Made by a program: the position numbers and the translations under genes. Of a stretch of DNA of 64,000 bases, positions 1 through 7,373 are shown piece after piece (within the stretch, counting starts at the first letter, position 1; each line of letters begins with the position of its first letter). Where the stretch lies: contig NZ_AP024850.1 of NCBI RefSeq assembly GCF_024346675.1, positions 744,001-808,000 on the forward strand, in the 5' to 3' direction. This DNA comes from Photobacterium sanguinicancri. Lineage in GTDB: Bacteria > Pseudomonadota > Gammaproteobacteria > Enterobacterales > Vibrionaceae. The notes below the pieces were generated by a model, which saw only the letters and a program-made list of their open reading frames with translations, was not told where the DNA came from and searched no databases.

Positions 1-7
1 TCAGTGT

Positions 8-34
8 AGCCGCCCACAGCAACGGGCGGCTTTC
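8..34. terminator. GC-rich hairpin downstream of miaB
   Basis: Two 8-base arms (agccgccc and gggcggct) close an 8-base loop. The hairpin lies about 50 bases past the miaB stop. The run after it is weak (tttcg on the plus strand, none on the minus strand), so it may be a terminator for a plus-strand gene outside the window or simply an mRNA 3' end structure. Confidence 0.4.
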
Positions 35-81
35 GTATCAGGGCATTGGTCTAAAGGTTATCTTTAGACGTGCGCTATATA

Positions 82-1506
82 CTATGGAGTATATACGCCA
101 ACACCCAATTCATCTTCTTTACGTGTTTTTGCCATCATCTCGGTAGGAGAGACCGCAATACGTAGATTCATTTCTGCTTCTGTGCGTACAAGTTCACCGC
201 GTAATGAGTTAGTAAACACATCAGTGATCTTAACATCAACAAATTGGCCAATAAGCTCTGCAGAACCTTCAAAGTTCACAACACGGCTGTTCTCGGTACG
301 ACCGCGCAGCTCCATGATGTTTTTACGTGACGGGCCTTCAACAAGGATACGTTGTTCAGTACCTAACATCTGGCGCGAGTAACGCATAGCTTGAGTATTG
401 ATCTGTTGCTGTAGTTCATACAAGCGTTCTTTCTTCACTTGCACTGGTAGATCACAAGGATAATCTGCCGCAGGCGTACCTGGTCGTGCTGAGAAGATAA
501 AGCTAAAGCTCATATCGAAGTCGATTTCACGGATCAGCTTCATGGTATCTTGGAAATCTTGATCTGATTCACCAGGGAATGCCACGATGAAATCAGAGCT
601 GATTGTAATACTCGGACGTGCTTTACGCAGCTTACGGATTTTCGATTTGTACTCGATCGCTGTGTGTGGACGCTTCATATTTGCCAGAATGCGGTCTGAA
701 CCACTTTGTACTGGTAAGTGAAGGAAGCTCACCACTTCAGGTGTATCTTTGTACACTTCGATAATATCGTCAGTGAACTCAATTGGGTGACTTGTGGTGT
801 AACGAATACGGTCAATACCATCAATTGCTGCAACTAAACGGAGTAGTTCAGCAAAAGTTGCGAGCTCATCGTCATGTGTTGCGCCACGGTATGCATTAAC
901 GTTTTGACCCAGTAGGTTAACTTCACGAACGCCTTGGTCTGCTAGTTGAGCAATTTCAAACAGCACATCATCAAGCGGTCGGCTAACTTCTTCACCACGG
1001 GTATAAGGAACCACACAGTAAGTACAGTACTTAGAACAGCCTTCCATGATAGAAACGAAAGCCGTTGCACCGTCAGCACGAGGTTCTGGTAGGTTATCGA
1101 ATTTTTCAATCTCAGGGAAAGAAATATCCATAACAGGCGCGTGGTTTGTACCTGACTGTTTAATCATTTCAGGCAAACGGTGCAGGGTCTGTGGGCCAAA
1201 AATAACATCAACGTATGGTGCACGTTTGCGAATCGAGTCGCCTTCTTGGGTTGCTACACAACCGCCTACACCAATCACAAGATCGGGCTTTTTATCTTTA
1301 AGGAATTTCCAACGGCCTAGCTGGTGGAAAACTTTTTCTTGTGCCTTTTCACGGATTGAGCAGGTATTCAGTAGCAGAACATCTGCTTCTTCTGGGATTT
1401 CCGTTAGCTCGAAGCCATTTGAGGCATTGAGAAGATCGGCCATTTTTGATGAATCGTATTCGTTCATCTGGCAGCCCCAGGTTTTAATAAGCAGTTTCTT
1501 AGCCAT
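82..1506 (-). CDS. miaB: tRNA-2-methylthio-N6-dimethylallyladenosine synthase MiaB
   Basis: This radical-SAM methylthiotransferase converts i6A37 to ms2i6A37 in tRNAs that read UNN codons. The 474-residue protein has the usual three domains. An N-terminal UPF0004 domain carries the auxiliary-cluster cysteines (C12 in [10 protein letters not shown]49 in NTCSIRE, and the GGCVA cysteine). A radical-SAM barrel follows with CSKYCTYC around residue 160, and then a C-terminal TRAM domain. An in-frame ATG 14 codons upstream exists, but the start at 1506 gives the canonical [14 protein letters not shown]-terminus. It is divergent from ubiF, with the tRNA array beyond, as in E. coli. The modification acts on tRNAs reading UNN codons, so the CUA/CAA/AUG/CCN-reading tRNAs of this window are not expected to be its substrates. 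Confidence 0.97.
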   Translation of the reverse strand: MAKKLLIKTWGCQMNEYDSSKMADLLNASNGFELTEIPEEADVLLLNTCSIREKAQEKVFHQLGRWKFLKDKKPDLVIGVGGCVATQEGDSIRKRAPYVDVIFGPQTLHRLPEMIKQSGTNHAPVMDISFPEIEKFDNLPEPRADGATAFVSIMEGCSKYCTYCVVPYTRGEEVSRPLDDVLFEIAQLADQGVREVNLLGQNVNAYRGATHDDELATFAELLRLVAAIDGIDRIRYTTSHPIEFTDDIIEVYKDTPEVVSFLHLPVQSGSDRILANMKRPHTAIEYKSKIRKLRKARPSITISSDFIVAFPGESDQDFQDTMKLIREIDFDMSFSFIFSARPGTPAADYPCDLPVQVKKERLYELQQQINTQAMRYSRQMLGTEQRILVEGPSRKNIMELRGRTENSRVVNFEGSAELIGQFVDVKITDVFTNSLRGELVRTEAEMNLRIAVSPTEMMAKTRKEDELGVGVYTP

Positions 1507-1751
1507 GTCTAACTCTTCGCTCGTAGTGTCAATTATTGCATTCAACATTGCTCGGAAGACGGTAGCCTCATTATTGAGTGCAAGACCGCCAGCAAGCCGC
1601 GTATTGTACTGCTTTATCTAGTGCCTGACTAGATCCTCGCCACCCCGAATAAATTGTGGTTTTTTGGACTGGGTTCAGTTGCTATGGTTGAAGGCTCGCA
1701 TTATGGTTCTAGCAAGGTAAAATATCAGCAGCCAAACAATGAGATAAGTGT

Positions 1752-2912
1752 ATGGAACAGTTTGATGTAGTGATCGCCGGTGGCGGTATGGTGGGGGCAG
1801 CAACAGCTGTCGGTATGGCGCAATACGGTTTACGAGTTGTTGTTTTAGACGGACAGCAACCGCAAGAGTTTGAAGCAAGCCAACCTATGGATTTACGAGT
1901 ATCGGCAATTTCCCCTAATTCAGTGGGACTATTAAGTCGATTGGGTGCATGGAATGCGATCCAAGCGATGCGCGTTTGCCCATTTAAGCGCTTAGAAACA
2001 TGGGACCATCCTGAGTGCCGTACACGGTTTAGTGCTGATGAGATGCAACTTGATCGTTTGGGCTTTATTGTTGAGAACCGATTGATCCAACTTGGGCTAT
2101 GGCAACAGTTTTCAGATTATCCAAACCTTACCTTGTTATGCCCAAGCAAAATGATAAACAGCCAAAAAGTATCCAGTGGGGTTGTTGTTACGCTAGATGA
2201 TGGCCGTCAGCTACAGGCGAAGCTATTAGTGGGGGCTGATGGTGCTAATTCGCAAGTACGCCAGCAATCAGGTATTGGTATTACGGCATGGGATTATCGT
2301 CAACACTGTATGTTGATCAATATTGAAACGGCGTTACCTCAGCAAGACATTACTTGGCAGTGGTTTACGCCTAAAGGGCCACGATCGTTCTTACCTTTAG
2401 TTGGTCATCAGGGATCACTGGTGTGGTATGACAGTCCACAACGCATTAAACAATTGTCAGCGATGACTGCCGAGCAGCTTGCTATGGAAGTAAAATGTCA
2501 TTTTCCTGCAGAGGTCGGTGAGTTTACCGTCGTTAATTGGGGAAGCTTCCCGTTAACGCGCCGTCATGCACAGCAGTATTACCAAGATAACATTGTGTTA
2601 CTTGGGGATGCCGCGCACACAATCAATCCATTAGCAGGTCAGGGGGTAAACCTTGGTTTTAAAGATGTGGATGTTTTACTGCATGAAATAGAAAAAGCGG
2701 GAAAGAACTGGGCAGAACAAGATGTACTGAAAAAGTACGAACGTCGTCGTCGTCCTGATAATCTGATCATGCAAAGTGGGATGGATTTTTTCTACACGAC
2801 ATTTAGCAATGATTTATTGCCGCTGAAAATAGCTCGTAACATAGGTTTAAAAGTGGCAGAGAAAGCGGGACCCATTAAAAAGCAAGTATTGAAGTATGCG
2901 ATGGGAATGTGA
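1752..2912 (+). CDS. ubiF: 2-octaprenyl-3-methyl-6-methoxy-1,4-benzoquinol hydroxylase UbiF
   Basis: This FAD monooxygenase of ubiquinone biosynthesis adds the C6 (older numbering C5) hydroxyl group. The 386-residue protein opens with the dinucleotide-binding motif VVIAGGGMVGAA. It has the family DG motif LLVGADGANSQVR near residue 165 and the second FAD motif LLGDAAHTINPLAGQGVNLG near residue 285. The C-terminal IMQSGMDFFYTTFSN matches UbiF better than the paralogues UbiH or VisC/UbiI. Its place between miaB and the Leu/Gln/Met tRNA operon matches the E. coli ubiF locus. A U-rich terminator follows within 20 bases of the stop. Confidence 0.93.
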   Translation: MEQFDVVIAGGGMVGAATAVGMAQYGLRVVVLDGQQPQEFEASQPMDLRVSAISPNSVGLLSRLGAWNAIQAMRVCPFKRLETWDHPECRTRFSADEMQLDRLGFIVENRLIQLGLWQQFSDYPNLTLLCPSKMINSQKVSSGVVVTLDDGRQLQAKLLVGADGANSQVRQQSGIGITAWDYRQHCMLINIETALPQQDITWQWFTPKGPRSFLPLVGHQGSLVWYDSPQRIKQLSAMTAEQLAMEVKCHFPAEVGEFTVVNWGSFPLTRRHAQQYYQDNIVLLGDAAHTINPLAGQGVNLGFKDVDVLLHEIEKAGKNWAEQDVLKKYERRRRPDNLIMQSGMDFFYTTFSNDLLPLKIARNIGLKVAEKAGPIKKQVLKYAMGM

Positions 2913-2930
2913 TTGATCACAAGATTGAAA

Positions 2931-2958
2931 GAGGCGAGCCAAAGTGCTCGTCTTTTTT
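2931..2958 (+). terminator. intrinsic terminator of ubiF
   Basis: The arms gaggcgagc and gctcgtctt form nine pairs including G-U pairs around a 6-base loop. A T-run follows. It lies 18 bases after the ubiF stop. Confidence 0.7.
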
Positions 2959-2999
2959 ATATCTGTTTTTTTGGCAACAATCGGTATTAGCCTGATAAA

Positions 3000-3033
3000 G
3001 AAAAAGCCGAATGTTATTAAAAACATTCGGCTT
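3000..3033 (-). terminator. distal terminator of the tRNA array
   Basis: Read on the minus strand, a 12-base-pair stem (AAGCCGAATGTT / AACATTCGGCTT) is followed by TTTCTTT. It is the last of three hairpin-plus-U-run elements downstream of the tRNA array. Confidence 0.75.
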
Positions 3034-3065
3034 AACAACCAGAGAGATACGATTTTTGAGGTTGT

Positions 3066-3087
3066 AAAAAGAGTGGAAAGCCACTCT
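3066..3087 (-). terminator. middle terminator downstream of the tRNA array
   Basis: On the minus strand the stem AGAGTGG / CCACTCT with loop CTTT is followed directly by a U-run. It lies between the other two terminators, so the trailer of the tRNA transcript can end at three places. Confidence 0.65.
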
Positions 3088-3164
3088 AAGTCTTCTGCAA
3101 AGATACAAAATTTCAATGCGATTAAGCTACTGATAGATGTGTCTTTAACTTGCAACAGGTAAAA

Positions 3165-3191
3165 GAAAACCCACCAAAAGGTGGGTTTCTA
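3165..3191 (-). terminator. first terminator of the tRNA array
   Basis: On the minus strand the stem AAACCCACC / GGTGGGTTT with a TTTT loop is followed by TCTTTT. It begins a few bases after the CCA end of the last tRNA-Leu. Confidence 0.85.
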
Positions 3192-3196
3192 AATGA

Positions 3197-3281
3197 TGGT
3201 GCGGACGGAGAGACTTGAACTCTCACACCTTGCGGCGCCAGAACCTAAATCTGGTGCGTCTACCAATTCCGCCACGTCCGC
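3197..3281 (-). tRNA. tRNA-Leu(UAG) copy 1
   Basis: This 85-nt cloverleaf with encoded CCA is the last gene of the transcript. The anticodon loop TTTAGGT sits in stem CCAGA/TCTGG. The variable arm is the GCAAGG type. Confidence 0.97.
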
Positions 3282-3336
3282 ATACTTAGCAATGATTATA
3301 CAACCGAAGTTGAATAACATCATTAAGTCTAAATTG

Positions 3337-3411
3337 TGGCAGGGCTACCTGGATTCGAACCAGGGGATGGCGGCATCAAAAGCCGCTGCCTTACCGCTTG
3401 GCGATAGCCCT
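3337..3411 (-). tRNA. tRNA-Gln(UUG) copy 1
   Basis: This 75-nt cloverleaf has acceptor stem AGGGCTA/TAGCCCT, discriminator G and encoded CCA. The anticodon loop TTTTGAT sits in stem GCGGC/GCCGC. Confidence 0.97.
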
Positions 3412-3475
3412 ACAGCGTTGCTCGATTAAGAGAACGTTTTTTCTCGGCGAGGAGAAAGAATAAGTTAAGAGAAAA

Positions 3476-3560
3476 TGGTGCGGACGGAGAGACTTGAACT
3501 CTCACACCTCGCGGCGCCAGAACCTAAATCTGGTGCGTCTACCAATTCCGCCACGTCCGC
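3476..3560 (-). tRNA. tRNA-Leu(UAG) copy 2
   Basis: This 85-nt gene has the same cloverleaf as copy 1 but a GCGAGG variable arm. That variant recurs in every second Leu gene of array A. Confidence 0.97.
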
Positions 3561-3678
3561 ATTTTTTATCGTTAATTGCTTAACGAATCTCTTACTTATT
3601 AAGTCACATAATCAGCAATTGGTGAGCGCGATTATGATCTTTTTTACTTTGAACTCTAGTGAAAGAGAGCAAAGAATA

Positions 3679-3763
3679 TGGTGCGGACGGAGAGACTTGA
3701 ACTCTCACACCTTGCGGCGCCAGAACCTAAATCTGGTGCGTCTACCAATTCCGCCACGTCCGC
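3679..3763 (-). tRNA. tRNA-Leu(UAG) copy 3
   Basis: This is an 85-nt cloverleaf with anticodon TAG, GCAAGG variable arm and encoded CCA. Confidence 0.97.
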
Positions 3764-3818
3764 ATACTTAGCAATGATTATACAACCGAAGTTGAATAAC
3801 ATCATTAAGTCTAAATTG

Positions 3819-3893
3819 TGGCAGGGCTACCTGGATTCGAACCAGGGGATGGCGGCATCAAAAGCCGCTGCCTTACCGCTTGGCGATAGCCCT
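3819..3893 (-). tRNA. tRNA-Gln(UUG) copy 2
   Basis: This is a 75-nt cloverleaf with anticodon TTG and encoded CCA, identical to Gln copy 1. Confidence 0.97.
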
Positions 3894-3957
3894 ACAGCGT
3901 TACTCGATTAAGAGAACGTTTTTTCTCGGCGAGGAGAAAGAATAAGTTAAGAGAAAA

Positions 3958-4042
3958 TGGTGCGGACGGAGAGACTTGAACTCTCACACCTCGCGGCGCC
4001 AGAACCTAAATCTGGTGCGTCTACCAATTCCGCCACGTCCGC
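3958..4042 (-). tRNA. tRNA-Leu(UAG) copy 4
   Basis: This is an 85-nt cloverleaf with anticodon TAG and the GCGAGG variable arm. Confidence 0.97.
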
Positions 4043-4160
4043 ATTTTTTATCGTTAATTGCTTAACGAATCTCTTACTTATTAAGTCACATAATCAGCAA
4101 TTGGTGAGCGCGATTATGATCTTTTTTACTTTGAACTCTAGTGAAAGAGAGCAAAGAATA

Positions 4161-4245
4161 TGGTGCGGACGGAGAGACTTGAACTCTCACACCTTGCGGC
4201 GCCAGAACCTAAATCTGGTGCGTCTACCAATTCCGCCACGTCCGC
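4161..4245 (-). tRNA. tRNA-Leu(UAG) copy 5
   Basis: This is an 85-nt cloverleaf with anticodon TAG and the GCAAGG variable arm. Confidence 0.97.
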
Positions 4246-4300
4246 ATACTTAGCAATGATTATACAACCGAAGTTGAATAACATCATTAAGTCTAAATTG

Positions 4301-4375
4301 TGGCAGGGCTACCTGGATTCGAACCAGGGGATGGCGGCATCAAAAGCCGCTGCCTTACCGCTTGGCGATAGCCCT
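4301..4375 (-). tRNA. tRNA-Gln(UUG) copy 3
   Basis: This is a 75-nt cloverleaf with anticodon TTG and encoded CCA. Confidence 0.97.
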
Positions 4376-4439
4376 ACAGCGTTACTCGATTAAGAGAACG
4401 TTTTTTCTCGGCGAGGAGAAAGAATAAGTTAAGAGAAAA

Positions 4440-4524
4440 TGGTGCGGACGGAGAGACTTGAACTCTCACACCTCGCGGCGCCAGAACCTAAATCTGGTGC
4501 GTCTACCAATTCCGCCACGTCCGC
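4440..4524 (-). tRNA. tRNA-Leu(UAG) copy 6
   Basis: This is an 85-nt cloverleaf with anticodon TAG and the GCGAGG variable arm. Confidence 0.97.
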
Positions 4525-4642
4525 ATTTTTTATCGTTAATTGCTTAACGAATCTCTTACTTATTAAGTCACATAATCAGCAATTGGTGAGCGCGATTATG
4601 ATCTTTTTTACTTTGAACTCTAGTGAAAGAGAGCAAAGAATA

Positions 4643-4727
4643 TGGTGCGGACGGAGAGACTTGAACTCTCACACCTTGCGGCGCCAGAACCTAAATCTGG
4701 TGCGTCTACCAATTCCGCCACGTCCGC
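4643..4727 (-). tRNA. tRNA-Leu(UAG) copy 7
   Basis: This is an 85-nt cloverleaf with anticodon TAG and the GCAAGG variable arm. Confidence 0.97.
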
Positions 4728-4782
4728 ATACTTAGCAATGATTATACAACCGAAGTTGAATAACATCATTAAGTCTAAATTG

Positions 4783-4857
4783 TGGCAGGGCTACCTGGAT
4801 TCGAACCAGGGGATGGCGGCATCAAAAGCCGCTGCCTTACCGCTTGGCGATAGCCCT
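4783..4857 (-). tRNA. tRNA-Gln(UUG) copy 4
   Basis: This is a 75-nt cloverleaf with anticodon TTG and encoded CCA. Confidence 0.97.
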
Positions 4858-4921
4858 ACAGCGTTACTCGATTAAGAGAACGTTTTTTCTCGGCGAGGAG
4901 AAAGAATAAGTTAAGAGAAAA

Positions 4922-5006
4922 TGGTGCGGACGGAGAGACTTGAACTCTCACACCTCGCGGCGCCAGAACCTAAATCTGGTGCGTCTACCAATTCCGCCAC
5001 GTCCGC
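4922..5006 (-). tRNA. tRNA-Leu(UAG) copy 8
   Basis: This is an 85-nt cloverleaf with anticodon TAG and the GCGAGG variable arm. It is the last array A gene in plus-strand order. Confidence 0.97.
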
Positions 5007-5123
5007 ATTTTTTATCGTTAATTACTTAACGAATCTCTTACTTATTGAGTCACATAATCAGCAATTGGTTAGCATAATTACGATCTTTTTTACTTCACGC
5101 ACTTATAAAGTGAATGAAGAATA

Positions 5124-5208
5124 TGGTGCGGACGGAGAGACTTGAACTCTCACACCTTACGGCGCCAGAACCTAAATCTGGTGCGTCTACCAATTCCGCC
5201 ACGTCCGC
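5124..5208 (-). tRNA. tRNA-Leu(UAG) copy 9, variant arm
   Basis: This 85-nt cloverleaf has anticodon TAG. It sits at the junction of arrays A and B and alone carries a GTAAGG variable arm. Confidence 0.97.
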
Positions 5209-5254
5209 ATCTGGTAAAGTTTTACATCTTTCGATGATTTCTCTAGAAGAGAAA

Positions 5255-5331
5255 TGGTGGCTACGACGGGATTCGAACCTGTGACCCCATCATTATGAGT
5301 GATGTGCTCTAACCAGCTGAGCTACGTAGCC
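5255..5331 (-). tRNA. elongator tRNA-Met(CAU) copy 1
   Basis: This 77-nt cloverleaf has acceptor GGCTACG/CGTAGCC, anticodon loop CTCATAA and encoded CCA. The paired first base and the lack of the initiator GGG/CCC anticodon-stem pairs indicate elongator Met, as E. coli metT/metU. A CAU tRNA modified to k2C for Ile cannot be fully excluded by eye. Confidence 0.93.
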
Positions 5332-5419
5332 ATTTTGTTCTACTCGATGAGTAGTTATTTAATCATGCCGCTTACGCTTCACAGTCGAAACTGAGAAATC
5401 AAAGCCACATAATAAAATG

Positions 5420-5494
5420 TGGCAGGGCTACCTGGATTCGAACCAGGGGATGGCGGCATCAAAAGCCGCTGCCTTACCGCTTGGCGATAGCCCT
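5420..5494 (-). tRNA. tRNA-Gln(UUG) copy 5
   Basis: This is a 75-nt cloverleaf with anticodon TTG and encoded CCA. Confidence 0.97.
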
Positions 5495-5557
5495 ACAGTG
5501 TTACATAAAGTAACTTGCCTAATCTAGTGTTAGGCACTCTTAACCGAGTTAAGAGAA

Positions 5558-5642
5558 TGGTGCGGACGGAGAGACTTGAACTCTCACACCTTGCGGCGCC
5601 AGAACCTAAATCTGGTGCGTCTACCAATTCCGCCACGTCCGC
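5558..5642 (-). tRNA. tRNA-Leu(UAG) copy 10
   Basis: This is an 85-nt cloverleaf with anticodon TAG and the GCAAGG variable arm. Its trailer forms a CTCTTAAC/GTTAAGAG hairpin. Confidence 0.97.
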
Positions 5643-5688
5643 ATCTGGTAAAGTTTTACATCTTTCGATGATTTCTCTAGAAGAGAAA

Positions 5689-5765
5689 TGGTGGCTACGA
5701 CGGGATTCGAACCTGTGACCCCATCATTATGAGTGATGTGCTCTAACCAGCTGAGCTACGTAGCC
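5689..5765 (-). tRNA. elongator tRNA-Met(CAU) copy 2
   Basis: This 77-nt cloverleaf is identical to Met copy 1. Confidence 0.93.
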
Positions 5766-5853
5766 ATTTTGTTCTACTCGATGAGTAGTTATTTAATCAT
5801 GCCGCTTACGCTTCACAGTCGAAACTGAGAAATCAAAGCCACATAATAAAATG

Positions 5854-5928
5854 TGGCAGGGCTACCTGGATTCGAACCAGGGGATGGCGGCATCAAAAGC
5901 CGCTGCCTTACCGCTTGGCGATAGCCCT
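5854..5928 (-). tRNA. tRNA-Gln(UUG) copy 6
   Basis: This is a 75-nt cloverleaf with anticodon TTG and encoded CCA. Confidence 0.97.
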
Positions 5929-5991
5929 ACAGTGTTACATAAAGTAACTAGCCTAATCTACTGTTAGGCGCTCTTAACCGAGTTAAGAGAA

Positions 5992-6076
5992 TGGTGCGGA
6001 CGGAGAGACTTGAACTCTCACACCTTGCGGCGCCAGAACCTAAATCTGGTGCGTCTACCAATTCCGCCACGTCCGC
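5992..6076 (-). tRNA. tRNA-Leu(UAG) copy 11
   Basis: This is an 85-nt cloverleaf with anticodon TAG and the GCAAGG variable arm. Confidence 0.97.
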
Positions 6077-6122
6077 ATCTGGTAAAGTTTTACATCTTTC
6101 GATGATTTCTCTAGAAGAGAAA

Positions 6123-6199
6123 TGGTGGCTACGACGGGATTCGAACCTGTGACCCCATCATTATGAGTGATGTGCTCTAACCAGCTGAGCTACGTAGCC
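6123..6199 (-). tRNA. elongator tRNA-Met(CAU) copy 3
   Basis: This 77-nt cloverleaf is identical to Met copy 1. Confidence 0.93.
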
Positions 6200-6287
6200 A
6201 TTTTGTTCTACTCGATGAGTAGTTATTTAATCATGCCGCTTACGCTTCACAGTCGAAACTGAGAAATCAAAGCCACATAATAAAATG

Positions 6288-6362
6288 TGGCAGGGCTACC
6301 TGGATTCGAACCAGGGGATGGCGGCATCAAAAGCCGCTGCCTTACCGCTTGGCGATAGCCCT
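6288..6362 (-). tRNA. tRNA-Gln(UUG) copy 7
   Basis: This is a 75-nt cloverleaf with anticodon TTG and encoded CCA. Confidence 0.97.
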
Positions 6363-6425
6363 ACAGTGTTACATAAAGTAACTAGCCTAATCTACTGTTA
6401 GGCGCTCTTAACCGAGTTAAGAGAA

Positions 6426-6510
6426 TGGTGCGGACGGAGAGACTTGAACTCTCACACCTTGCGGCGCCAGAACCTAAATCTGGTGCGTCTACCAATTCCG
6501 CCACGTCCGC
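6426..6510 (-). tRNA. tRNA-Leu(UAG) copy 12
   Basis: This is an 85-nt cloverleaf with anticodon TAG and the GCAAGG variable arm. Confidence 0.97.
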
Positions 6511-6556
6511 ATCTGGTAAAGTTTTACATCTTTCGATGATTTCTCTAGAAGAGAAA

Positions 6557-6633
6557 TGGTGGCTACGACGGGATTCGAACCTGTGACCCCATCATTATGA
6601 GTGATGTGCTCTAACCAGCTGAGCTACGTAGCC
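6557..6633 (-). tRNA. elongator tRNA-Met(CAU) copy 4
   Basis: This 77-nt cloverleaf is identical to Met copy 1. Confidence 0.93.
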
Positions 6634-6721
6634 ATTTTGTTCTACTCGATGAGTAGTTATTTAATCATGCCGCTTACACTTCACAGTCGAAACTGAGAAA
6701 TCAAAGCCACATAATAAAATG

Positions 6722-6796
6722 TGGCAGGGCTACCTGGATTCGAACCAGGGGATGGCGGCATCAAAAGCCGCTGCCTTACCGCTTGGCGATAGCCCT
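6722..6796 (-). tRNA. tRNA-Gln(UUG) copy 8
   Basis: This is a 75-nt cloverleaf with anticodon TTG and encoded CCA. Confidence 0.97.
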
Positions 6797-6859
6797 ACAG
6801 TGTTACATAAAGTAACTAGCCTAATCTACTGTTAGGCGCTCTTAACCGAGTTAAGAGAA

Positions 6860-6944
6860 TGGTGCGGACGGAGAGACTTGAACTCTCACACCTTGCGGCG
6901 CCAGAACCTAAATCTGGTGCGTCTACCAATTCCGCCACGTCCGC
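6860..6944 (-). tRNA. tRNA-Leu(UAG) copy 13
   Basis: This is an 85-nt cloverleaf with anticodon TAG and the GCAAGG variable arm. It is the second gene from the promoter. Confidence 0.97.
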
Positions 6945-6990
6945 ATCTGGTAAAGTTTTACATCTTTCGATGATTTCTCTAGAAGAGAAA

Positions 6991-7067
6991 TGGTGGCTAC
7001 GACGGGATTCGAACCTGTGACCCCATCATTATGAGTGATGTGCTCTAACCAGCTGAGCTACGTAGCC
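6991..7067 (-). tRNA. elongator tRNA-Met(CAU) copy 5
   Basis: This 77-nt cloverleaf is the promoter-proximal gene of the array. It matches the metT-first order of the E. coli metT-leuW-glnU-glnW-metU-glnV-glnX operon. Confidence 0.93.
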
Positions 7068-7112
7068 ATAATTGTTCTTCAAATTTCACTGTCAGATGAC
7101 TGACCGCTAACT

Positions 7113-7155
7113 CGGGAACGGGGCGCATTATGCTCATACCAGCGAAAAGCGTCAA
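7113..7155 (-). promoter_or_regulatory. stable-RNA promoter of the tRNA array
   Basis: On the minus strand a -35 TTGACG (7155-7150) and a -10 CATAAT (7132-7127) are spaced by 17 bases. The discriminator GCGCCCCG is G/C-rich, the hallmark of stringently controlled tRNA and rRNA promoters. The first tRNA starts about 55 bases further on. No comparable promoter was seen inside the array. Confidence 0.85.
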
Positions 7156-7301
7156 CAGTTTTTTTAAATATCTCGATAAAATCGCCTTGTTCGATGGATA
7201 TTTGGACGAAATGAATAATTGGCACACGAAGCAGGCTTTTTTAAGTAGGTAAACACTTGCTTTGTCAGGGTTATCAGAAGAAGTTGTTGATAAACGATAG
7301 G

Positions 7302-7332
7302 TAAAAAATAAGCCAGCAATCATGCTGGCTTA
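7302..7332 (-). terminator. intrinsic terminator of ychF
   Basis: On the minus strand, TAAGCCAGCA / TGCTGGCTTA with a 4-base loop is followed by TTTTTT. It lies about 40 bases past the ychF stop. Confidence 0.9.
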
Positions 7333-7373
7333 TAAAATTTATGCATCAAAATGCGTTTTTAACGTATTTAGTT

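Larger units (their letters stand above)
3197..5123 (-). repeat. tandem repeat array A: four Leu-Gln-Leu tRNA cassettes
   Basis: Units begin at 3197, 3679, 4161 and 4643 (period 482 bp; the fourth is 481 bp to the next array). Each holds Leu, Gln and Leu genes with nearly identical spacers. Only scattered changes are visible, such as gcgttg versus gcgtta after the first Gln gene. The last spacer (about 5007-5123) is the most diverged. Near-identity of spacers as well as genes points to recent unequal crossing-over or gene conversion. Confidence 0.95.
5124..7067 (-). repeat. tandem repeat array B: Leu-Met-Gln tRNA cassettes
   Basis: Units begin at 5124, 5558, 5992 and 6426 (period exactly 434 bp), with a partial fifth unit (Leu-Met) from 6860. 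Spacers are almost identical between units. Differences are single bases, for example tacgcttcac versus tacacttcac near 6675, and variants in the spacer that follows Gln in plus-strand order. Confidence 0.95.

Noticed and set aside
2944..3162. 72-codon plus-strand frame after ubiF
   Set aside because: It runs across three terminator hairpins and has no recognisable domain or ribosome site.
3193..5718. Repeated plus-strand frames of 67-98 codons beginning MVRTERLELSHLAAPEP
   Set aside because: They are antisense to the tRNA-Leu and tRNA-Gln genes; this peptide is a well-known false product of tRNA-Leu complements.
3197..7067. Regular direct repeats that might suggest a CRISPR array
   Set aside because: The repeated units fold as tRNAs with encoded CCA, spacers are themselves repeated, and no cas genes are near.
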